Origin: Cellulophaga algicola DSM 14237
GTDB taxonomy: Bacteria > Bacteroidota > Bacteroidia > Flavobacteriales > Flavobacteriaceae
Length of the DNA: 64,000 nt
Direction: 5' to 3'
Assembly: GCF_000186265.1 (NCBI RefSeq)
Contig: NC_014934.1
Location: 2,046,001-2,110,000, forward strand
Made by a program: the position numbers and the translations under genes. Positions 53,794 to 62,657 of the stretch are shown piece after piece. The notes under the pieces were generated by a model, which made no database searches, was not told the DNA's origin, and was given only the letters and a program-made list of their open reading frames with translations. Position 1 is the stretch's first letter. The number at the start of each line of letters is the position of its first letter.

Positions 53794-54724
53794 CAATTAC
53801 GCGGGAATACCTGATAAGTATGCGCAATTGGAAACGGCAAAGGTGGTTTTAATACCAGTGCCTTACGACGGAACAAGTACATGGAGAAAAGGAGCAGATA
53901 AAGGGCCAGAAGCCTTTTTGAAAGCATCTGAAAACATGGAAATTTATGATATTGAAACAGATACAGAAGTGTATCAACAAGGTATTTATTTAGCAGATGC
54001 TGTAACCGAAAATAGCTCGCCAGAAGCTATGGTAGAAGCAGTACATGCGGTGACCAAAGACTATATCAAAAGAAATAAATTTGTAACGTTATTTGGAGGG
54101 GAACACTCTATTTCTATAGGTACTATTAGAGCGTTTAATGAATGTTTTAATAACTTAACCGTATTGCATATAGATGCGCATGCAGATCTGCGTGAATCAT
54201 ATGATGGCAGTAAGTGTAACCATGCTTGTGCTGTTCATGAAGCTAGCCAAACAACAAATCTTATTCAAGTAGGTATCCGTAGTATGGATGCTATCGAGAA
54301 AACGTTTATGGACGAAGAAAAAACATTCTTTGCGCATGATATGGTTAACGATGAGTATTGGATGGATACGGTTATAGAATTGATGACAGAAAATGTATTA
54401 ATAACATTTGATTTAGATGCATTAGACCCAAGTATATTATCATCTACAGGAACTCCTGAACCAGGAGGCCTATTTTGGTATGAAACTTTAGAATTCTTGA
54501 AGAGAGTTTTTGCTGAAAAGAATGTTGTAGGTTTTGATATTGTTGAGCTTTGCCCTAATGAAGTAGATAAAACTTCAGATTTCTTAGCGGCTAAGTTGTA
54601 TTATAAAATGTTAAGCTATAAATTTATGGGTGAAGCTGCAGATGAAGCTTACGATAACGCATATGATATAGATTTAAAACAAGGCGCTACTAATAATTCA
54701 AAATTTGAAGATGACGAAGACTAA
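53780..54724 (+). CDS. speB: Agmatinase (ureohydrolase)
   Basis: 314 residues. The di-manganese ligands are all visible: GGEHSI, HIDAHADLR and FDLDALDPS. The family hydrolyses agmatine to putrescine and urea (arginases use the same motifs, but the neighbouring decarboxylase favours agmatine). Overlaps the decarboxylase gene and the next gene by 14 bp each. Confidence 0.9.
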   Translation: MTTTNNYAGIPDKYAQLETAKVVLIPVPYDGTSTWRKGADKGPEAFLKASENMEIYDIETDTEVYQQGIYLADAVTENSSPEAMVEAVHAVTKDYIKRNKFVTLFGGEHSISIGTIRAFNECFNNLTVLHIDAHADLRESYDGSKCNHACAVHEASQTTNLIQVGIRSMDAIEKTFMDEEKTFFAHDMVNDEYWMDTVIELMTENVLITFDLDALDPSILSSTGTPEPGGLFWYETLEFLKRVFAEKNVVGFDIVELCPNEVDKTSDFLAAKLYYKMLSYKFMGEAADEAYDNAYDIDLKQGATNNSKFEDDED

Positions 54725-55688
54725 AGGACCAATTTCCAATTTTATTGAAAAGTATTATTTACACTTTAATGCAGCAGCTTTGGTTGATGCCGCTAAAGGA
54801 TATGAAGATCAATTAAACAACGGTGCTAAAATGTTAGTATCTCTAGCCGGTGCTATGAGTACTGCTGAGATTGGTAAAATATTTGCTGAGGTTATTCGTC
54901 AAGATAAAGTTCAGATTATTTCGTGTACGGGTGCCAACTTAGAAGAAGATGTCATGAACTTAGTGGCACATTCTCACTACAAACGTGTTCCTAATTATCG
55001 TGATTTAACACCTCAAGATGAGAGGGATTTATTAGAAAAAGGGTTAAATCGCGTAACAGATACTTGTATTCCAGAAGAAGAAGCATTTAGAAGATTGCAA
55101 GAACATATCTTTAAGATATGGAAAGATGCAGAAGATGCTGGAGAACGTTATTTGCCGCATGAATACATGTATAAAATGTTACTTTCAGGTGTTCTTGAAG
55201 AATATTACGAAATAGATTTGAAAGATTCTTGGATGTATGCAGCAGCAGAGAAAAACTTACCAATTATCTGCCCGGGTTGGGAAGATAGTACTATGGGGAA
55301 CATCTTTGCTTCCTACGTGTTAAAAGGAGAATTGAAAGCTAGCACCATGAAATCTGGTATAGAATACATGACCTTCTTAGCAGATTGGTATACCGAGAAT
55401 TCTAAAAATGGAATTGGTTTCTTCCAAATTGGTGGAGGTATCGCAGGAGATTTTCCAATTTGTGTAGTGCCAATGTTATACCAAGATATGGAACGTACAG
55501 ACACGCCATTTTGGAGTTATTTCTGTCAAATTAGTGATTCTACTACAAGTTATGGTTCTTACTCAGGAGCAGTTCCAAATGAAAAGATAACTTGGGGAAA
55601 ATTAGATATAAATACCCCGAAATTTATAATTGAGAGTGATGCTACAATTGTGGCTCCATTAATTTTTGCATACCTATTAGATCAGTAA
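54711..55688 (+). CDS. Deoxyhypusine synthase-like protein, probable homospermidine synthase
   Basis: 325 residues from the ATG at 54711, preferred to a TTG 6 bp earlier. The Rossmann-type DHS fold is evident; SLAGAMSTAEIGKI, CPGWEDSTMG and the WGK motif with Lys297 as the imine-forming residue are present. Bacteria lack eIF5A, the substrate of true deoxyhypusine synthase, and bacterial homologues have been shown to make homospermidine. Position behind arginine decarboxylase and agmatinase supports this role, as does the known abundance of homospermidine in Flavobacteriaceae. NAD is the expected cofactor. Confidence 0.82.
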   Translation: MTKTKGPISNFIEKYYLHFNAAALVDAAKGYEDQLNNGAKMLVSLAGAMSTAEIGKIFAEVIRQDKVQIISCTGANLEEDVMNLVAHSHYKRVPNYRDLTPQDERDLLEKGLNRVTDTCIPEEEAFRRLQEHIFKIWKDAEDAGERYLPHEYMYKMLLSGVLEEYYEIDLKDSWMYAAAEKNLPIICPGWEDSTMGNIFASYVLKGELKASTMKSGIEYMTFLADWYTENSKNGIGFFQIGGGIAGDFPICVVPMLYQDMERTDTPFWSYFCQISDSTTSYGSYSGAVPNEKITWGKLDINTPKFIIESDATIVAPLIFAYLLDQ

Positions 55689-55692
55689 TTAT

Positions 55693-56010
55693 ATGGACAA
55701 TTTAAAAAGAGTTATCGTTGATTTTAAAAAACTTACACCAGAAGTATTAAAGCTATTGGTAGAGAAGTACCCTGATGGTTATGATGATTTAAACATTATT
55801 TCGTTTAAAAATGCACATGGAGAGCGTATTGAAGCAGTTGAGGTAACTACAGAGGATACTAAGTATTTAGTGAGAATTAGCGCTAAATTAGAATCTACAA
55901 TGGCAAACTATGATGAGGATGATTATGAAGATTTTGAAGATGATGATCCAGATGCAGTTGTAGATCCAGATGTTATTCCTGAAGAGGGTGATATGGATGA
56001 TGAGGATTAA
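55693..56010 (+). CDS. Small protein with acidic tail, end of the polyamine operon
   Basis: 105 residues, starting 4 bp behind the DHS-like gene. The first 70 residues are a compact alpha/beta part (VIVDFKKLTPEVLKLLVEKY); the last 35 are nearly all Asp and Glu. No signal peptide or Cys. I recognise a pattern shared with flavobacterial hypothetical proteins but no function. The tail could bind polyamines, RNA-binding partners or cations, which is speculation. Confidence 0.75.
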   Translation: MDNLKRVIVDFKKLTPEVLKLLVEKYPDGYDDLNIISFKNAHGERIEAVEVTTEDTKYLVRISAKLESTMANYDEDDYEDFEDDDPDAVVDPDVIPEEGDMDDED

Positions 56011-56040
56011 ATATTAATTCTTTTGATGAACAATTTATAG

Positions 56041-56067
56041 AACCAATCTTTTAAAGGTTGGTTTTTG
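56041..56067 (+). terminator. Terminator after the polyamine operon
   Basis: 11-bp stem AACCAATCTTT/AAAGGTTGGTT with one G-T pair and T tail. Confidence 0.7.
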
Positions 56068-56103
56068 TATTGAATGTAAATTTAATAGACAAAAAAAATT
56101 AAT

Positions 56104-57477
56104 TTGGAAGATTTAGAAATAATAGGGAGTGAAGAGTGGTGTATTTTTGAGGGTCTGGGAATACCAGCCATCAAAGCAAGAGTAGATTCGGGAGCTAAAA
56201 CCTCGTCTTTACAAGCTACCAATATTAAAGTTTTTATTAAAGGGGCACATGAGTGGGTTAAATTTGAAGTTAACCCTATCCAAGATAATAGGAGTATTGC
56301 TATAGATTGTCAAGCAAGACTTGTAGATAGAAGAACGGTAAAAAGTTCTTCAGGAATATCAGAAGAACGGTATGTGATAAAAACACCAATGACTCTTGGT
56401 AATCAAACTTTTGATATAGAGTTAACCTTAGCGAGTAGAGATACGATGGAGTTTAGAATGCTTTTAGGAAGAGAAGCATTAAGCAATAGATATATTGTAA
56501 ACCCTGCTAAGAGTTTTGTGATTCAAGATTTTACGACTACAGAAGTTACCAGTAAATATTCCAATTACTTTAAAGAAAAAACAGGCTTAAAGATTGCTAT
56601 TTTAGCAAGTAATCCTGAGTTGTATAGCAATAAAAGATTAGTAGAAGCAGGGGAGGCGCGTGGTCATGAAATGGTGTTCTTAAATGTAGAACATGCCTAT
56701 ATGAAACTAGATGCACATTCTCCTCAAATAAGATACCGTGGTGGTAATATTTTGAATGAATTTGATGCTATCATTCCTAGAATAAAACCAGCAGTTACTT
56801 TTTACGCCTGCGCCCTTATTCGTCAGTTTGATAATTTGGGTGTCTACTGTCTAAACTCGGCAGAGGCCATTACTCAATCGCGCGATAAACTATTTGCTTC
56901 TCAATTGTTTTCCAAAAACGATATTCATATTCCTATTACCGGATTTGCAAAATCGCCTATGGATACAAAAGATCTAATTAAAATGGTAAACGGCGCGCCA
57001 TTAATCATTAAATTATTAGAGAGTACCCAAGGTAAAGGTGTTGTTTTAGCAGAAACAAACAAAGCAGCAGAGAGCGTTATTAACGCCTTTAAAAGCGTTC
57101 AAACTAACATCTTGGTGCAAGAGTTTATCAAAGAAGCAAACGGTCAGGATATTCGTTGTTTCGTGGTGAATGGTAAAGTGATTGCTTCTATGCAGCGTCA
57201 AGCAGAAAAAGGAGAGTTTAGAGCTAACATTCATCAAGGTGGTAAAGCATCTATTATAAAAATTACCCAAGAGGAGAAAAAATTAGCTATTAAGGCTGCT
57301 AAAGTGATGAACTTAGCAGTGGCGGGAGTTGATATTATTCGTTCTAATAAAGGACCTCTTTTGCTTGAAGTTAATTCTTCTCCAGGATTAGAAGGCATTG
57401 AAAATGCAACAGGAAAAGACATTGCGAATAGTATGATTATGGCTATTGAATCTAAGCTAAAGGTTGCTATTAAGTAG
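56104..57477 (+). CDS. RimB-RimK fusion: retropepsin-like protease domain plus S6-type glutamate ligase
   Basis: 457 residues from a TTG start. Residues about 5-150 form an ATP-dependent zinc protease/RimB-like domain with [10 protein letters not shown] (Asp28) and [12 protein letters not shown]. Residues about 163-455 form a RimK-type ATP-grasp ligase with [31 protein letters not shown] and [15 protein letters not shown], all key ATP and metal motifs. E. coli has these as separate genes in the rimABK system that adds and trims glutamates at the S6 C-terminus. The fusion would hold ligase and protease in one chain. The gene is monocistronic. Confidence 0.88.
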   Translation: MEDLEIIGSEEWCIFEGLGIPAIKARVDSGAKTSSLQATNIKVFIKGAHEWVKFEVNPIQDNRSIAIDCQARLVDRRTVKSSSGISEERYVIKTPMTLGNQTFDIELTLASRDTMEFRMLLGREALSNRYIVNPAKSFVIQDFTTTEVTSKYSNYFKEKTGLKIAILASNPELYSNKRLVEAGEARGHEMVFLNVEHAYMKLDAHSPQIRYRGGNILNEFDAIIPRIKPAVTFYACALIRQFDNLGVYCLNSAEAITQSRDKLFASQLFSKNDIHIPITGFAKSPMDTKDLIKMVNGAPLIIKLLESTQGKGVVLAETNKAAESVINAFKSVQTNILVQEFIKEANGQDIRCFVVNGKVIASMQRQAEKGEFRANIHQGGKASIIKITQEEKKLAIKAAKVMNLAVAGVDIIRSNKGPLLLEVNSSPGLEGIENATGKDIANSMIMAIESKLKVAIK

Positions 57478-57500
57478 TAATAGCATAAGTATAATAAAAA

Positions 57501-57530
57501 AGCCCTTAACAGTTTTGTTAAGGGCTATTT
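57501..57530. terminator. Terminator between convergent genes
   Basis: 11-bp perfect stem (57501-57511 with 57516-57526) with GTTT loop; A tract on the left suits the minus-strand gene, and a short T run suits the plus-strand gene. Confidence 0.75.
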
Positions 57531-57538
57531 GCATAATG

Positions 57539-58477
57539 TTATTTTAAATTTTTCAACATCTCTTGTGTTGTCTTCTCTAAATTAAAAGCTGGCTTCCAGC
57601 CCCAATCTTCTTGGGCTTTATTATCATTAATGCTAGAAGGCCAAGAGTCTGCAATTTGCTGCCTAAAGTCTGGCGCGTAGCTTATTTTAAATTCAGGAAT
57701 GTGCTGTTGAATACTTTTTGCTATTTCTGAAGGATTAAAGCTCATTGCGGCTAAATTATAGCTAGATCTTATTTTAATTTTTTCAGCAGGAGTTTCCATA
57801 ATATCTATAGTAGCCCTAATAGCATCGTCCATAAACATCATTGGGAGTAAAGTGTCTTCTTTTAAGAAACAAGAATATTTTTTCTCCTCTAATGCTTTAT
57901 GGTAGATTTCTACAGCATAATCTGTCGTTCCTCCACCAGGTAATGTTTTCCAGCTAATTAATCCAGGGTATCTTACACTGCGTACATCTACACCAAATTT
58001 ATTAAAGTAATACTCACACCAACGCTCGCCAGATTGTTTGCTTATGCCATAAACCGTACTAGGTTCCATAATGGTATTTTGTTCTGTGTGTTCTTTTGGA
58101 GTATTTGGACCAAAAACGGCAATAGAAGAAGGCCAAAATAATTTACTTATTTTTTTTTCCTTCGCTAGGTTCAATACGTTGAAAAGCGAATTCATATTTA
58201 AATTCCATGCACGCATCGGAAATTTCTCAGCAGTAGCACTAAGCATTGCAGCCATGAGATATACTTCTTCAATTTCATAATGCATTACCACATTTTCTAT
58301 TGCTTCATAATTAGTAGCATCTAGGATTTCAAAAGGTCCAGAAGCCATTAATTCAGCATTACCTTCACGAATATCACTAGCAATGACATTTTCATTTCCA
58401 TGTTTTTCGCGTAACGCAAAGGTTAGTTCAGTTCCAATTTGCCCACAAGCACCAATAATTAAAATAGACTTCTGCAT
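57539..58477 (-). CDS. L-threonine 3-dehydrogenase, SDR/epimerase type
   Basis: 312 residues. The extended SDR fold has GACGQIG (NAD binding, about 8-14), the catalytic Tyr/Lys in YGISKQSGE, and Ser/Thr near SSIAVFG. LPGGGTTDYAVEIYHKA is the signature of the epimerase-like threonine dehydrogenases, as in Flavobacterium frigidimaris; UDP-sugar epimerases lack it. It would oxidise threonine to 2-amino-3-ketobutyrate. No ketobutyrate ligase gene is adjacent. It is transcribed alone. Confidence 0.88.
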   Translation of the reverse strand: MQKSILIIGACGQIGTELTFALREKHGNENVIASDIREGNAELMASGPFEILDATNYEAIENVVMHYEIEEVYLMAAMLSATAEKFPMRAWNLNMNSLFNVLNLAKEKKISKLFWPSSIAVFGPNTPKEHTEQNTIMEPSTVYGISKQSGERWCEYYFNKFGVDVRSVRYPGLISWKTLPGGGTTDYAVEIYHKALEEKKYSCFLKEDTLLPMMFMDDAIRATIDIMETPAEKIKIRSSYNLAAMSFNPSEIAKSIQQHIPEFKISYAPDFRQQIADSWPSSINDNKAQEDWGWKPAFNLEKTTQEMLKNLK

Positions 58478-58750
58478 TCAATACATTTTAAAGTTATAGT
58501 TTGCCTAATTCTACACAGAAAATAGGTCTGCAAAAATCGCAAGAAATTTTAATATTTAAGTAGTCCTATTAAATTATTTTTAATCTAATCCCTATTTTTT
58601 TAGAAGAATCATAAATTGAACCTTAATATTAGGGTCTATTTTGAATGATTCTTAATTTGAAATAGAATTTTGAGCTAAGCGGAATGTTTAATTTTTTACT
58701 AAATTTTTAGTGGAATAGTGTGAGTGTCAGGACGATTTTTTTGCGATACT

Positions 58751-59824
58751 TTATAGATTGATTCTCTTGAAATCTTTAGATTCGGGAGAATAAGAACCGT
58801 AAATAGCATTGAACTTAGGGGCTAACTTTTTTAAATCTATTTTGTGCTCGTATTGGTCTAAGCATGTTATAATTAAATTGGTAGGTGTAGCTTTAGAATA
58901 GATTTTGTCAATTTTTAAACTATGAATAAGTAAATTTTCATCTAATAACCCTGTCCTTAAACCTTTTTGAAACTCATTATAAGTACAGGTTTCTTCCTCA
59001 TTGTTTTCTAATGTAATTTTTTGTTCATTGGGCATGTAGCCATTGCCATGCCTTGTACTATAACATCTAGTTACATAATACATTTCAATATTTTTAATCT
59101 GTAAGCTGTCACAAATTTCCATAGCATTTTTAGAGGTGGTATGGGCATAAGTAACATGCGGAAAAGTACCATGGTTCATATCAAGCAAGATACCTTGACT
59201 TCCTTCAAAAATTAACGTGTGGTAACTATTTAAAAATGTATAGTCTTCAATTTTCCAGTCTATGGTAGCAATACAGTCTAAATAATAAGCAATATCATTC
59301 TTCAAATTTTCATCATTCTGAAAACCATAATAATTCGCAATTTGTTTAAGTTTTTCTAGCAATATATTACGTGGTCCTATTAGATCTATTGCATAGAGTT
59401 TAAAAGGGCCTTCATTTCTTTTCATAGTAGCTCCAACTCCTTTGCCACATGTGCCGTGTGATAAGTTTTTTGTGTTATTTCTATTTGCAAACACATCAAA
59501 AGGAGTCGTAATTTTTGCTAAAGGATGAAGATGTAAAGTGGTATTCCCACCTAAAGCTTCAAGCTCTTGAAACTCATGAAATAGGAGTGTTGGGTGTATC
59601 GTGCAATGTTCGGAAAAATAGGAAGGCAAACCTCTTAATGCGCCACTAGCAAAACTAGAATGAATGTGTTTTTTGCCCTCCAGGAGAACAGTATGTGCCG
59701 CTTGCTGCCCACCTGAAAAACGAATCACGATGGCTTCTGGATTTTGACTGCATAGAAAATCGGTAGTAATCCCTTTTCCTTCATCGCCAAAACCCAATCC
59801 AATAACAATTTTTGCTTTTTTCAT
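58751..59824 (-). CDS. Short, divergent adenylosuccinate synthetase-like protein
   Basis: 357 residues from the ATG at 59824, compared with about 430 for canonical PurA; in-frame codons upstream are ignored. GDEGKG with Asp14 is intact, but the GGxNAGHT loop reads GGQQAAHT (His44 kept, Asn lost) and the usual GKGK loop ends GKGI. The segment HGTCGKGVGATM replaces the STKRGIGP-type part. It has the synthetase fold but with altered IMP-binding residues. It may be a paralogue for another nucleotide; a canonical purA elsewhere is expected. Alternative: a normal PurA with an unusual N-domain. Confidence 0.72.
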   Translation of the reverse strand: MKKAKIVIGLGFGDEGKGITTDFLCSQNPEAIVIRFSGGQQAAHTVLLEGKKHIHSSFASGALRGLPSYFSEHCTIHPTLLFHEFQELEALGGNTTLHLHPLAKITTPFDVFANRNNTKNLSHGTCGKGVGATMKRNEGPFKLYAIDLIGPRNILLEKLKQIANYYGFQNDENLKNDIAYYLDCIATIDWKIEDYTFLNSYHTLIFEGSQGILLDMNHGTFPHVTYAHTTSKNAMEICDSLQIKNIEMYYVTRCYSTRHGNGYMPNEQKITLENNEEETCTYNEFQKGLRTGLLDENLLIHSLKIDKIYSKATPTNLIITCLDQYEHKIDLKKLAPKFNAIYGSYSPESKDFKRINL

Positions 59825-60032
59825 TTTTAACAAGGTTAAATATAGGGCAAGTAGGGTAGAAGGGAAGCGATTATCTTCAGTTAAGCTACAAGCCAATAGT
59901 ATTATTTTGTTTTACTTTTTCTCTTTTAATATAAGATCAAAAAAATTGGCAACGTTCTAAATAGTTAACAACTTTTAGGTCAAACAATAATTATCCTAAT
60001 TTGTTATCTATTACGTCGTATATAGAACTATA

Positions 60033-60485
60033 TCAGTATTTAAATTTTACATATTTAGTTTCGTTTTTATGATCAGACCATTTTATTTTCAGAGTATCAT
60101 TTTCGGCCGAAGTAATTAATCCTTTTTGAATATAGTCATCATAAAATAGGGTAATTTCGTTTTTTTCTAAAACATATGGTATTGCTCCATCTCCATCATA
60201 GTCCACAACATAGAAAGATATTTTCGTCAGCCAGAAATCCGCATGAGGCCCGTTTGAATCTTGAGTCCAAATACCAAATACTTTAGTTGTGTCGACTGCT
60301 AAATTCCGAATTATTGTTTTTTCTGGTCGTTCAATATTCTCTATTTCATTCTTGGATTTTATTGAATCAGCTTTTAATTCTGGTGGCGCCTTTGAGTTCA
60401 GAACGTCATTTTTCTTTCCGTCGTTACACGAAAAATTGATTAATATTAAAGATGTAATCAGGAAGTAGTTCAGTTTTTTTTGCAT
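60033..60485 (-). CDS. Lipoprotein, third gene of the VWA unit
   Basis: 150 residues with lipobox Cys20 (NFSCNDG). A polar linker of about 50 residues is followed by a beta-rich domain (VFGIWTQDSNGPHADFWLT) ending TKYVKFKY. It is 3 bp behind the VWA gene. No known domain recognised; it could be the envelope partner of the VWA protein, which has no signal peptide, so a direct contact is doubtful. Confidence 0.65.
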   Translation of the reverse strand: MQKKLNYFLITSLILINFSCNDGKKNDVLNSKAPPELKADSIKSKNEIENIERPEKTIIRNLAVDTTKVFGIWTQDSNGPHADFWLTKISFYVVDYDGDGAIPYVLEKNEITLFYDDYIQKGLITSAENDTLKIKWSDHKNETKYVKFKY

Positions 60486-60488
60486 TAT

Positions 60489-61346
60489 TTACAACATCTG
60501 TATATCATCAAACCCTCCAGTAGTGGTGTCCCCAAATTTAGGATTAGATGTAGTGTGTTTAGAAACTATAGATTTTATCACGTCAGGGATGGTTTTATAG
60601 TCTGATACTGAAATACAGTGCTGACCAAGGATTTCTTTCCATCCTATTTCTGCACTTTCTGCTCTTTGAGAATGTAAAACACTAATATGGTAAACCTCAT
60701 ATTTTTTCTGAGCTTCTGCCAATAATTCTAGGTCCGTATAAGTCTGTTGACCATTACCCATAATTTCTTTGATTGCAGATGCAGGTAATGTTTTTAAGTT
60801 AGGTTCATCGCCAATCGTAAAAAGTAAGCCTTTTTGATTTCTTTTTTCGAAGGCATCTGTTTTTGTATGAAATGCAGCAAAATACCAGGCTAATAAATAA
60901 CTTTCGCCTCCGTTTCCTCCGCCACCAGATTCAATATAGGTTCTCGTTAGCCACATGTCTAATTCCTTGTCTCCAGATTCAAATTGCCCCACTTGAAGAG
61001 GATATTTATCACATTCATGGTCGCCAATACCCATAAAAAGCAATGCAGCATCTGGCATACCGTCTTCAATGATTCCTCCCATTAATTTTGGCAACCCTTC
61101 TTTAACTAATTCGTGAGGTATATGCCCCATACTACCGGTAACATCTAAACCTAAAATTATAGGTAGTGAGTTTGGGTGTACTTCAGAATCTCTGGCTTCT
61201 CTGAAAATAACTCCATTAGGATTCATGGCATCGTGTGCTCTTCTTTCTTTGTTTTGTGTAAAAATATCGTTTATGGCTTTGCTGCCATAGCCAGCTGCTT
61301 TTGCTCTTGATGATCTATCGCTTAAATTATATCTTGTTCCTCCCAT
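60489..61346 (-). CDS. VWA-domain protein with MIDAS motif
   Basis: 285 residues, no signal peptide or membrane helix. A 60-residue N-terminal part (with YNLSDRSSRAKAAGY) precedes a von Willebrand A-type domain: Asp68 in GLDVTGSMG (DxTxS form of the metal site), FMGIGDHE, and FTIGDEP as the third metal loop. A Gly-rich stretch (ESGGGGNGGE) lies between. Cytoplasmic VWA proteins usually act with AAA+ ATPases; none is nearby. Two base pairs separate it from the coiled-coil gene upstream, so cotranslation is likely. Confidence 0.78.
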   Translation of the reverse strand: MGGTRYNLSDRSSRAKAAGYGSKAINDIFTQNKERRAHDAMNPNGVIFREARDSEVHPNSLPIILGLDVTGSMGHIPHELVKEGLPKLMGGIIEDGMPDAALLFMGIGDHECDKYPLQVGQFESGDKELDMWLTRTYIESGGGGNGGESYLLAWYFAAFHTKTDAFEKRNQKGLLFTIGDEPNLKTLPASAIKEIMGNGQQTYTDLELLAEAQKKYEVYHISVLHSQRAESAEIGWKEILGQHCISVSDYKTIPDVIKSIVSKHTTSNPKFGDTTTGGFDDIQML

Positions 61347-61348
61347 AA

Positions 61349-61684
61349 TTAAAAAGTTTTTCCAAATAAATATTCATATCTTTTGATAGAAACCTCTAGT
61401 TGAATTTTTAGATTTCGTATCGTTAATGTTAATTCCATGTCTTTTTGAACAAAAGCTTCAGGTTCAAAATCGGCAAAAGTTAAACTGTTTTTATCTAATG
61501 GACTGATGTCTATTAAGCCTTCTTGCTCTCTTTCGAGTCTTTTAATTCTTAACTCAATGTCTTCAATTCTGCGTTTGTAAATTAATTCTGAATCTTCTCC
61601 GATTGTTTTTGCTCTATCTTCCCGGATCTGATCGTTATTTCTTTTTAAAGATTCTATAAATCTTGGTTTTAAGTTTTCACTCAT
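61349..61684 (-). CDS. Coiled-coil protein, first gene of the VWA unit
   Basis: 111 residues, mostly charged helix: the first half (IEDIELRIKRLEREQEGL) is a heptad-like coiled coil, and a second (TLTIRNLKIQLEVSIKRYEYL) ends the protein. Between them SFADFEPEAF-type residues break the helix. No signal peptide. It likely makes a complex with the VWA protein encoded 2 bp downstream. I recognise no family. Confidence 0.65.
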   Translation of the reverse strand: MSENLKPRFIESLKRNNDQIREDRAKTIGEDSELIYKRRIEDIELRIKRLEREQEGLIDISPLDKNSLTFADFEPEAFVQKDMELTLTIRNLKIQLEVSIKRYEYLFGKTF

Positions 61685-62162
61685 AATTTTATATTTAATA
61701 GGTTATTTGACTTTTACAATCATTTTTACTGCATATGGCCGTTCCTAATGCAACAATAGGGTCAGTATTTCTTTTGTAACTATTTCTAGTACCTGCTTTA
61801 AACTATTCTGCTTTGTTTTTTAAACGAACTTGGAGTGCATATATTTTTAAACGTATCTCTTAATTCTTAAAAAATACTGTTTTAAAGTAATGACTTACAT
61901 ACATCTCGTCGTGTAAAATTTATGTAAAGATCTAAAGCTGTAATTTTTTATGCGTATTTGTTACGCAAACTTAGTTAGAAAAATAATAGGTACCAAATAA
62001 ATTGTGTACAAATAACGCAAATACACATTGAGATTAGATGTGTTTTGTTTAATATGTTGAATTTCAGTTGTCTATTGGTTTGAATACTAGAGATACCTTA
62101 CTTTTAATTTTATTAAGACCAAACATCTATTTGTAAATACCTAAAATTTGTACCTTAGCTTT
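61685..62162. other. 478-bp divergent intergenic region
   Basis: It should hold the promoters of the VWA unit (minus) and the lipoprotein gene (plus). An inverted repeat TGCGTA/TACGCA (61951-61967) and a related ACGCAAATAC (62015-62024) could be operators. TAAAATTTG (62142-62150) near the lipoprotein gene has one base too many for a -7 box. No open frame of note. Confidence 0.4.
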
Positions 62163-62657
62163 ATGAACAAATCATTTTTAATTGCTCTTTTTTTAATTGG
62201 GTGTATTTCTTGTGTAGAAACAAAAAAAGAAGAAGTAACCAAAGATGCTACGGCAGATCTTGTAGATCTTAAAAAACTTCCAAAAAAAGAAAATCCTAGC
62301 TTTGGAGCTATTGAAGTTCTAAAAGATTGGACCGAGTATAATGCTTTGAATGCTGCTACTAATGCTATTTATGCTATTGATACTAAAGAAGATTTGATAG
62401 TTGCTTTAGACGATTTGATGGAGAAGCAAAAATTATTAGAGGCCTCTACCTATCCAGAAGTGTTTGATAGAGCAGATATAAAAAGTAGGCAGAAAGTCTT
62501 TAAAACAAAAGTGCTTCAAGTAAAGTTTGATTTGGAGTATGATAAAAACCCAAGAAAAACTGTTATAGAAATGGTGAAAGCATATAACGCTTTCAATAAT
62601 CAGTTTTCAGTAGTCATTAGAAGTACTTTAAATCCTGAAATTTTATTTGATGAATAA
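62163..62657 (+). CDS. Lipoprotein of unknown function
   Basis: 164 residues from the ATG at 62163; a TTG 15 bp upstream is unlikely. Lipobox Cys17 (CISCVET) followed by Lys/Glu-rich residues that may act as a surface-export signal. The rest is a helical domain of about 120 residues (VALDDLMEKQKLLEAST). It overlaps the next gene by 8 bp, so both are coupled. Function unknown. Confidence 0.7.
   Translation: MNKSFLIALFLIGCISCVETKKEEVTKDATADLVDLKKLPKKENPSFGAIEVLKDWTEYNALNAATNAIYAIDTKEDLIVALDDLMEKQKLLEASTYPEVFDRADIKSRQKVFKTKVLQVKFDLEYDKNPRKTVIEMVKAYNAFNNQFSVVIRSTLNPEILFDE

Noticed and set aside
58751-59824. Possible phage PurZ (diaminopurine synthesis) gene
   Set aside because: The catalytic Asp of GDEGKG is kept, whereas PurZ is reported to lack it, and no phage genes or matching polymerase are near.
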